From assembly GCA_902773155.1 (NCBI GenBank), contig CACYDK010000034.1:1-7225 (forward strand): 7,225 nucleotides of DNA, in the 5' to 3' direction. Below, one piece after another: positions 1-5,074 of this stretch; the first letter of the stretch is position 1; every line of letters starts with the position of its first letter. A model generated the notes under the pieces. The model was not told where the DNA came from and searched no databases. It saw nothing but the letters and a program-made list of their open reading frames with translations. Made by a program: the position numbers and the translations under genes. The stretch is from an uncultured Ruminococcus sp. (GTDB lineage Bacteria; Bacillota; Clostridia; Oscillospirales; Acutalibacteraceae).

Positions 1-486
1 CACAAGGCTAACGACATAGTAATTTACCTGGCGTCGGCGGTTATAGGAGCTACCTTCGAGTATTTCAGCTCGTTCTTTCTGGAAAAAACCGTGGGAATGA
101 TCAGCTGGGACTACAGCGACACTCCCTTTAATATTGACGGACGTACAAATCTGATGTTCGCGCTGATTTGGGGATTGCTAGGGCTCACCTGGCTACGCTA
201 CATCTACCCCGCGTTCAGCAGGATGATCGAAAGGATCCCCAAAAAGATCGGGTCGATCATCACTATTGTTCTTTTTATATTTATGGCAATCGACGGGGTT
301 ATGACCATGACAGCGATATATCGCCAGAATCAACGGGCTGTCGGAGTAAAGCCATCGAACGCTTTTACCGAATGGATCGACAACACCTTTGACGACGATT
401 ATCTGGAATTTATTTTCCCGCATATGGGTACTCCCGAGGAATGGGAACAGGAAATAAGCGAAAATACTATTCAGAAAACGACTTGA
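1..486 (+). CDS. C-terminal part of a putative ABC-transporter type IV (CmpB-like) membrane protein
   Basis: The reading frame is open from the first base, so the start lies upstream; 161 residues are visible. There are three hydrophobic segments, at about residues 6-27, 51-72 and 83-107, so this is an integral membrane protein. The stretch around residues 20-60 carries the signature I associate with the Pfam 'putative ABC-transporter type IV' family: a Glu in the first helix (E20), FLEK, WDYS, PFNxxGR and a WGLLG helix. The tail (residues 108-161) is hydrophilic and acidic. The family's real function is unknown to me and the transporter label rests on homology only; there is no ATP-binding domain here. 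The gene ends inside its own terminator hairpin. The next gene is over 270 bases away with its own promoter, so it is not in an operon with the amylase. Confidence 0.8.
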   Translation, partial: HKANDIVIYLASAVIGATFEYFSSFFLEKTVGMISWDYSDTPFNIDGRTNLMFALIWGLLGLTWLRYIYPAFSRMIERIPKKIGSIITIVLFIFMAIDGVMTMTAIYRQNQRAVGVKPSNAFTEWIDNTFDDDYLEFIFPHMGTPEEWEQEISENTIQKTT

Positions 487-511
487 TTCTTACAGAATCA
501 GGTCGTTTTTT
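475..511 (+). terminator. Intrinsic terminator of the CmpB-like gene, containing the stop codon
   Basis: A 16-bp stem (475-490 with 494-509, one G-T pair) closes a 3-base loop TAC. The 3' arm ends in TTTT and continues into two more T. The last codons and the TGA stop (484-486) lie in the 5' arm. The A-rich 5' base and T-rich 3' base make it potentially bidirectional. Confidence 0.85.
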
Positions 512-688
512 CGTATTATTTCATAATGTAAAGGCCACTTTTTTGTAAAATATAGACTAAAAAAGAAGTGAAAAAATTGTGTAAAATCCATAAAGCGCAT
601 ATTTTATTTTTGTCAGAAAAACTAAGAAAAAAACGCCGTTTTGGCACCTTGCATAAAAAAGAAGCTTTCAAATTGTACATTAAGTAGA

Positions 689-728
689 TTGAATAAAAAC
701 CTTCATTTTGATACAATAGGAGTATAAT
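689..728 (+). promoter_or_regulatory. Probable sigma-A promoter region of the amylase gene, with two possible -10 boxes
   Basis: TTGAAT (689-694) stands 17 bases before TACAAT (712-717), a good sigma-A type pair. A perfect TATAAT follows at 723-728, but only weak -35 sequence stands at the right distance from it. Both -10 boxes lie in a near-repeat, ATACAATAGG (711-720) and GTATAATAGG (722-731). Either would start transcription 30-50 bases before the start codon. No cre-like or other operator palindrome was recognised by eye. The assignment is by inspection only. Confidence 0.55.
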
Positions 729-755
729 AGGTATGTTGTGATTTTACATTGATTT

Positions 756-760
756 AGGAG
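756..760 (+). promoter_or_regulatory. Ribosome binding site AGGAG that decides the amylase start
   Basis: Three in-frame starts follow AGGAG closely: TTG at 761 (0 bases away), ATG at 764 (3 bases) and ATG at 770 (9 bases). Only the ATG at 770 has workable spacing, and it gives a signal peptide beginning MKKR. Confidence 0.8.
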
Positions 761-769
761 TTGATGAAA

Positions 770-3700
770 ATGAAGAAAAGAATAACAAGCTTGATACTGA
801 GCATATGTATCATCACTTCCTGCTTCGCCTTCGGAAGCATAAGCGCTTTGGCTGCCGGCACCTCAAAAAACAGCGTTTCGGCAGACACAAACGCCGAGTC
901 AACAGGCGCAAGCTACGGTCTCGCGAGCAAGATCCAGGACGGTACGATTCTGCACTGCTTCGACTGGAAGTACAACGACATCAAAAATGAGATGAAAAGC
1001 ATTGCCGAGGCAGGCTTTACCGCTGTTCAAACCTCCCCTGCACAGCCTGCGGACAGCTCGGGAACATGGTACTGGCTGTATCAGCCGCGCGGCTTCTCCA
1101 TCGGAACAAACGACCTCGGAACAAAATCCGACCTGCAGAACCTCTGTGCCGAGGCTAAAAAGTACGGAGTAAAGGTAATTGTCGACGTAGTCGCAAACCA
1201 CCTTTCCGGTAACCACAGCATAATTCAGGACGACCTCAAGGGCGGCCAGTACTGGCATACCTACGGCTCTGTAAACAGCTGGGCTGATCGTTATCAGGTT
1301 GTAAACGGTGAGATCGGTATGCCCGACCTCAAGACCGAGGACAGCCACGTTCAGGACTGCGTAAGGAAATATCTAAACGAGCTCAAGGGCGTAGGCGTAG
1401 AGGGCTTCCGATTTGACGCCGCAAAGCATATCGGACTCCCCAGCGAGGGCGATAACTTCTTTAAGATGGTCCAGAGCACAGGAAACTGGTCCTACGGCGA
1501 AATACTCGTCGGCCCCGACGACAGAGAGGCCTCTCATAACAAGGGTCTTATGGCTGAATACTGCAACTACATTTCTGTTACAGACAGCGTATACGGCGCT
1601 GATTTAAGAAACGCCTTTAACGGCGGCAACGCTCCTTCTACAACCGGTAAATGGGCCAACAACGGTTGCCCGGCCAACAAGCTCGTATACTGGGGCGAAA
1701 GCCACGATACGTGGTCGAACGGCAAGGACTGGGGCTACTCCAACGAGATGAGCCAGAACACGATCGACCGTGCGTACGCCGTAGCCGCTTCAAGAGACAA
1801 GGCCACCTCTCTCTACTTCTCGAGACCTGCCTCCAAGGATAAGGAAAGCATCAAGGCCGGACAGAAGGGCTCAACAGCATTCAAATCAAAGGAAGTTGCG
1901 GCTGTAAACCACCTCCACAACGCGTGCGTAGGTCAGAAGGAATACTATCTCTCAGATAACAACTGCGCTGTTACCTGCCGCGAGACAGGCGTTGTCGTTG
2001 TAGCCGGACGCGGAGGAAACTTTGACGTAACCGTAAAGAACGGCGGCGGCACGGTCAAGCCCGGAACCTACACCGACGAGGTAACAGGAACAAAATGGAC
2101 TGTAACCTCCTCAACGATCTCCGGTCACATCGGCGACAAGGGTATCGCAGCCATATATGACGCCAAGCCCGCAGGCCCCTCCGTTTCCGCTTCTTTAAGC
2201 GGCGGAGAAGGCAACGAGTTCTTTGACACGGCCAAGGTTACTCTCAGCGCTTCAGAGGTGTCCTCAGCAACCTATCAGCTCGGCTCAGCCGACGCCAAGT
2301 CTTACACGGACGGCACCGTAATCACCATCGGCGCAAACATGGCCGAGGGCGACAGCGTTAAGCTCGTATTAAAGGGCAAGGGCAAGGACGGCTCATCAGT
2401 ATCCGAGTCATACACATTCAAAAAGAAAAAACAGCCCACCATTGAGGGAACGACAGTTATATACTTCGACAACTCCGAGAAGAACTGGGATACGGTAACG
2501 GCGTATGTTTACGCAAACGACGGTGATAAAAAGAACGCCGACTGGCCGGGCGAGAAAATGACAAAGCTCGACAACACAACCTACGGCTACGCTATCGACG
2601 AAAGCTTCGAGAGCGGATTCGTCATCTTCAGCAACAACGGAAACGACCAGACTGATACCGGAGCGGGTCACGCCTTTAATAAGGGCGACTCCAAGATGTA
2701 TTCGGGAGGCTCGTGGAACGATTATAAGAGAGCGACTCCGGCTCCGACGCAGGCGCCTACAGTCGCTCCCACACAGGCTCCTGCGCCTACGCCCACAAAT
2801 GCTCCTACTCCGACTCAGACTCCTGTAGCAACACCCACACAGGCTCCCACACCGGCAACGACGACAGTTTCGGGCATTTACGGCGACGCTAAGAACGACG
2901 GCGTGATAAACATACTCGATGTAACAGCTGTACAAAAGCATATCGCTCAGGTCTATTCGCTCAGCAGCATTGGCCAAAAGCTCGCCGACGTTGACGGAAG
3001 CGGATCAATCGGTATAAAGGATGCCACATACATACAAAGATATTTGAGCAAGTGCAACGGCACCGCTAATACCGGAAAGAAATACTCCGGAACGACGCAG
3101 CCGGCTACTCAGGCGCCTGCTCCTACACCCACGGCAGCTCCGACTCCGACTCCCACCAACGCCCCGGTAGAAACGCCTACCACCGCCCCCGAACCTGCTA
3201 CCGAGCCGGTAACAGAGCCTCAGGAACAGGCCTCCGACAATGCGATTTACTGCAAGGATTCCGCAGGATGGGGTTCGGTTTACTGCTACACATGGACTAA
3301 CGGCGCCGACGATCAGAACGCGGCTTGGCCCGGAGTTGAGATGACAAAGGGCTCCGACGGTATCTTCAAATGCGAAGTAAGCGGAACTCCCGCGCACGTA
3401 ATATTCAACAACGGCGGCGCAAAGACCGACGACCTCGACTTACCCGGACTTGGCAAATGCTTTGACAACTCAAGCGGTCAGTGGAGCGACTATTCCGGCG
3501 GCGGAAGCAATCAGCAGAGCGGCAACGACAATCAGGGCGATCAGGGCAGCTCCGGCGACGGTATGACGATATACTTCAACAACAACCAGGGCTGGGCTTC
3601 ACCTCACATCCACATCTGGGGCGACGCCGGCGACCTCACATCCTGGCCGGGAGAGGCTATGACACAGACCGACGACGGCAAGTGGAAATACACAATCCCC

Positions 3701-3790
3701 AACGGCTATAACAAGTGCGTTATTAACGATAACGGCGGCGCTCAAACCGGCGATATCGATGTAACTCAGGACGGCCAGATAATCGATTAA
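770..3790 (+). CDS. Secreted multimodular alpha-amylase: GH13 (AmyE-like), three CBM26, internal dockerin
   Basis: Predicted secreted endo-acting alpha-amylase (hydrolyses alpha-1,4 bonds of starch), 1006 residues from ATG 770. Order: signal peptide 1-28 (likely cut ALA|AG); GH13 catalytic and C domains about 57-464; Ig/FN3-like beta module 471-550; CBM26-1 561-655; Pro/Thr linker 656-702; dockerin 705-761; Pro/Thr linker 775-822; CBM26-2 825-908; Gly/Ser/Gln linker 909-931; CBM26-3 932-1006. All four GH13 motifs are intact: DVVANH (D139-H144); GFRFDAAKH with R214 and nucleophile D216; YGE with acid/base E244; WGESHD with H312 and D313. The GES-HD motif and the following SRP run resemble Bacillus subtilis AmyE, so subfamily GH13_28 is likely. 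CBM26 modules bind starch; the dockerin predicts assembly onto a cohesin scaffold, as in the R. bromii amylosome (established for that species, inferred here). No sortase motif or SLH domain is present. The gene is monocistronic, with its own promoter and terminator. Family call very secure; exact product specificity not tested. Confidence 0.95.
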   Translation: MKKRITSLILSICIITSCFAFGSISALAAGTSKNSVSADTNAESTGASYGLASKIQDGTILHCFDWKYNDIKNEMKSIAEAGFTAVQTSPAQPADSSGTWYWLYQPRGFSIGTNDLGTKSDLQNLCAEAKKYGVKVIVDVVANHLSGNHSIIQDDLKGGQYWHTYGSVNSWADRYQVVNGEIGMPDLKTEDSHVQDCVRKYLNELKGVGVEGFRFDAAKHIGLPSEGDNFFKMVQSTGNWSYGEILVGPDDREASHNKGLMAEYCNYISVTDSVYGADLRNAFNGGNAPSTTGKWANNGCPANKLVYWGESHDTWSNGKDWGYSNEMSQNTIDRAYAVAASRDKATSLYFSRPASKDKESIKAGQKGSTAFKSKEVAAVNHLHNACVGQKEYYLSDNNCAVTCRETGVVVVAGRGGNFDVTVKNGGGTVKPGTYTDEVTGTKWTVTSSTISGHIGDKGIAAIYDAKPAGPSVSASLSGGEGNEFFDTAKVTLSASEVSSATYQLGSADAKSYTDGTVITIGANMAEGDSVKLVLKGKGKDGSSVSESYTFKKKKQPTIEGTTVIYFDNSEKNWDTVTAYVYANDGDKKNADWPGEKMTKLDNTTYGYAIDESFESGFVIFSNNGNDQTDTGAGHAFNKGDSKMYSGGSWNDYKRATPAPTQAPTVAPTQAPAPTPTNAPTPTQTPVATPTQAPTPATTTVSGIYGDAKNDGVINILDVTAVQKHIAQVYSLSSIGQKLADVDGSGSIGIKDATYIQRYLSKCNGTANTGKKYSGTTQPATQAPAPTPTAAPTPTPTNAPVETPTTAPEPATEPVTEPQEQASDNAIYCKDSAGWGSVYCYTWTNGADDQNAAWPGVEMTKGSDGIFKCEVSGTPAHVIFNNGGAKTDDLDLPGLGKCFDNSSGQWSDYSGGGSNQQSGNDNQGDQGSSGDGMTIYFNNNQGWASPHIHIWGDAGDLTSWPGEAMTQTDDGKWKYTIPNGYNKCVINDNGGAQTGDIDVTQDGQIID
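2735..2875 (+). repeat. Pro/Thr linker 1 (degenerate TQAP/TPT repeats)
   Basis: Residues 656-702 of the amylase consist almost only of T, P, A, Q, V and N in units such as TQAP and TPTNAP. It links CBM26-1 to the dockerin and should be an extended, flexible spacer. Its middle closely matches linker 2 (TQAPAPTPT in both), so one probably arose by duplication of the other. Confidence 0.85.
2882..3052 (+). other. Type I-like dockerin domain inside the amylase
   Basis: Residues 705-761 hold two calcium-loop/helix repeats. Repeat 1 has D706, D710 and D717 at loop positions 1, 5 and 12, but Lys (K708) at position 3, where Asn or Asp is usual. Repeat 2 has D740, D742, S744 and D751 and continues IKDATYIQRYLS, a form typical of Ruminococcus dockerins. 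Dockerins bind cohesin modules on scaffoldins. Its place between two linkers and between CBM26 modules is unusual, since dockerins mostly sit at a terminus. Confidence 0.9.
3092..3235 (+). repeat. Pro/Thr/Glu linker 2
   Basis: Residues 775-822 of the amylase. The first half repeats the TQAPAPTPT unit of linker 1. The second half becomes Glu-rich (EPATEPVTEP), so it is more acidic than linker 1. It joins the dockerin to CBM26-2. Confidence 0.85.
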
Positions 3791-3817
3791 ACTTCCGTCA
3801 TAATTAATCTAATACAA

Positions 3818-3842
3818 GAAAGGCGCGCCTTGCGCGCCTTTC
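3818..3842 (+). terminator. Intrinsic terminator of the amylase gene
   Basis: A perfect 11-bp stem, GAAAGGCGCGC (3818-3828) with GCGCGCCTTTC (3832-3842), closes loop CTT, 27 bases after the stop codon. The T run is short (TTT inside the 3' arm), but the GC-rich core is strong. On the minus strand the hairpin is followed by TTG and could also act as a backup stop for the opposing gene. Confidence 0.8.
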
Positions 3843-3904
3843 GCTTACTCATCGCACGTTTCTGCGCAGCAGAAAACTGTGCGGAGAATATAAATTATTT
3901 TTTG

Positions 3905-3992
3905 TTTGGTAGGAGCTACCTATATATCAAGGTTATAAAGATTACAAATAGTATAGTGTTATTTTTACTATTTGTCGTAATTTCCTACCAAA
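3905..3992. repeat. Imperfect palindrome in the convergent intergenic region, function unknown
   Basis: The outer arms TTTGGTAGGA (3905-3914) and TCCTACCAAA (3983-3992) are exact inverted repeats. Inside, ATTAC-AAATAGTA (3941-3953) pairs with TACTATTT (3966-3973) and GTAAT (3977-3981), leaving a 3-base bulge and a 12-base loop. The left arm can instead form its own small hairpin, GGTAG-gag-CTACC (3908-3920). It codes for nothing visible. It might be a remnant of a small terminal-inverted-repeat element or a structured RNA; no target-site duplication is evident. Confidence 0.5.
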
Positions 3993-4025
3993 TTAAAAGA
4001 GCCGATCCCAAGCGGATCGGCTCTT
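3988..4025 (-). terminator. Intrinsic terminator of the secreted-protein gene
   Basis: A perfect 12-bp stem (3997-4008 with 4014-4025) closes a 5-base loop. Read on the minus strand it is followed by TT(A)ATTT, and it starts 20 bases after the stop codon of the gene at 4046-4894. Confidence 0.85.
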
Positions 4026-4045
4026 AGTGCGTTCTGTTGAAGTTT

Positions 4046-4894
4046 TTATTTTATTTTGAGTTTGTAAACACAATGTATTGTAATTTCCTTATAACATTCG
4101 TTTCCAGCCGCATGTATCGTTATATTGAGCTTATGCACGCCTTTTCTGTAATCCCCTTTCTTCAAGGTAATTTCTCCGGTAGACTTATTGATCGTCATAT
4201 TGTTTTTGATCGAACTGTTCTTTCGATCCAATGAAATTTTCACCTTGCCCGCCGCCTTAGTAACGGTGTACGGGACAAATTTACAACTGCTTTTTTTAAG
4301 CTTTTTTGCTTCAATTGTAATTGGTTTTCCCCTTTTAATCTTCAAAGGATTTTTCTTTTTGGCTATAGTTTCAGGGGACTCGGGTTCATCGTCTTCCTTT
4401 GTTTCTTTACCGGGGAGCTCAAACTCAAGCACCATATCGGCTATGGTGTAATTCTCCCCCTCTTGCTCGTTGAAGCGATCTATAACATCCTTTTTTATAT
4501 TAACGGTGTAGCCCTCGTTGCTTGTGAGCTTAGCCATATCCTCATCGCTGAGAGTCAAAATCTCATTGCTCCATTTGTATTCTTCTGTGAATACATTTAC
4601 CCTAAGGGGCTCGGTGTACTCATGTCCCTTATGAGTCTTGACCCAGAGCTTGATAGTATCAGCTAAACCGATCGAGGGAATGGCGTCCACGCTTACCGGC
4701 ATTTTTTTATAACCGCCTACAGAATACCATAAATCAACGTTTGCGTCGCTGCTGAAGGTTTCGCCGGAAAAGAAGAAATGACGGAACTCGCTCTCGTTTG
4801 CAGCCGAAGCCGGGACTGCTCCCAAAACAGCGATAGAAGCGATTGATACGTAGGCGCAAAGCGCACCGGAAAAAATTCTTTTAAAATGATTCAT
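4046..4894 (-). CDS. Secreted protein of unknown function with a C-terminal Ig-like repeat domain
   Basis: 282 residues; I do not recognise a function. The N-terminus is a classical signal peptide: basic MNHFKR, a hydrophobic run, and a likely cut at ASA|AN after residue 31, with no lipobox. Residues 33-162 form a predicted mixed beta region of no family I can name. Residues 163-181 are a charged hinge (KETKEDDEPESPE then KKK). Residues 182-282 resemble a lysine-rich Ig-like module common in Clostridia surface proteins: NPL start, TINKSTGEITLKKG core, then AAGNECYKEITI with a terminal KLKIK strand. No sortase motif, SLH or choline-binding repeat follows, so it is probably released or held by charge. 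The start is fixed by GGAGG at 4902-4906, 7 bases upstream. It is transcribed alone, tail to tail with the amylase; any link to starch use is unproven. Confidence 0.85.
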   Translation of the reverse strand: MNHFKRIFSGALCAYVSIASIAVLGAVPASAANESEFRHFFFSGETFSSDANVDLWYSVGGYKKMPVSVDAIPSIGLADTIKLWVKTHKGHEYTEPLRVNVFTEEYKWSNEILTLSDEDMAKLTSNEGYTVNIKKDVIDRFNEQEGENYTIADMVLEFELPGKETKEDDEPESPETIAKKKNPLKIKRGKPITIEAKKLKKSSCKFVPYTVTKAAGKVKISLDRKNSSIKNNMTINKSTGEITLKKGDYRKGVHKLNITIHAAGNECYKEITIHCVYKLKIK

Positions 4895-4901
4895 AATGAT
4901 T

Positions 4902-4906
4902 CCTCC
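4902..4906 (-). promoter_or_regulatory. Ribosome binding site GGAGG of the secreted-protein gene
   Basis: GGAGG on the minus strand, 7 bases before ATG 4894. Just upstream of it lies a short dyad, ATATTT (4910-4915) and AAATAT (4922-4927), which might be an operator or chance in AT-rich DNA. I could not place a convincing -35/-10 pair between 4930 and 5010. Confidence 0.75.
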
Positions 4907-5011
4907 ACAATATTTGATACGAAATATCGAAAGATTCTTTGTACTGATAACCTTTCTTGTCCTTTCACATAAGTAGTGTCGTATAAAACAAAAAAAGTTT
5001 CAAAAATTTTT

Positions 5012-5056
5012 AAAAAAATAATCAATCGGAATATTGCACAAATACTCCGATTGATT
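5012..5056 (-). terminator. Intrinsic terminator of the glyA-rarA transcript
   Basis: An 11-bp perfect stem (5020-5030 with 5046-5056) is extended, past one A-C mismatch, by 4 more pairs (5032-5035 with 5041-5044) to a GCACA loop. On the minus strand it is followed by A and seven T (5018-5012). It lies 18 bases after the rarA stop codon and separates that unit from the secreted-protein gene. Confidence 0.88.
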
Positions 5057-5074
5057 TTTGTGTATATTATATAA

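Noticed and set aside
516..716. Minus-strand open frame of 66 codons in the amylase leader
   Set aside because: AT-rich DNA read by chance, no ribosome binding site or conserved look, and it opposes the amylase promoter.
487..760. Possible riboswitch, tRNA or catabolite-control operator upstream of the amylase
   Set aside because: No cloverleaf, aptamer core or cre-like palindrome could be found by eye; only the promoter and ribosome binding site are supportable.
2408..2977. Minus-strand open frame of 189 codons opposite CBM26-1 and linker 1
   Set aside because: The Arg/Ser/Cys/Gly-rich product is the antisense image of the Pro/Thr linker codons; the plus strand is clearly the coding one.
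2735..3235. Short repeated DNA units considered as a CRISPR array or other tandem repeat element
   Set aside because: The units are degenerate, in frame and encode Pro/Thr linkers, with a dockerin between them; no constant repeat with unique spacers.
3830..4027. Plus-strand open frame of 65 codons between the convergent genes
   Set aside because: It begins inside the amylase terminator, ends in the opposing terminator, and has no ribosome binding site or recognisable composition.
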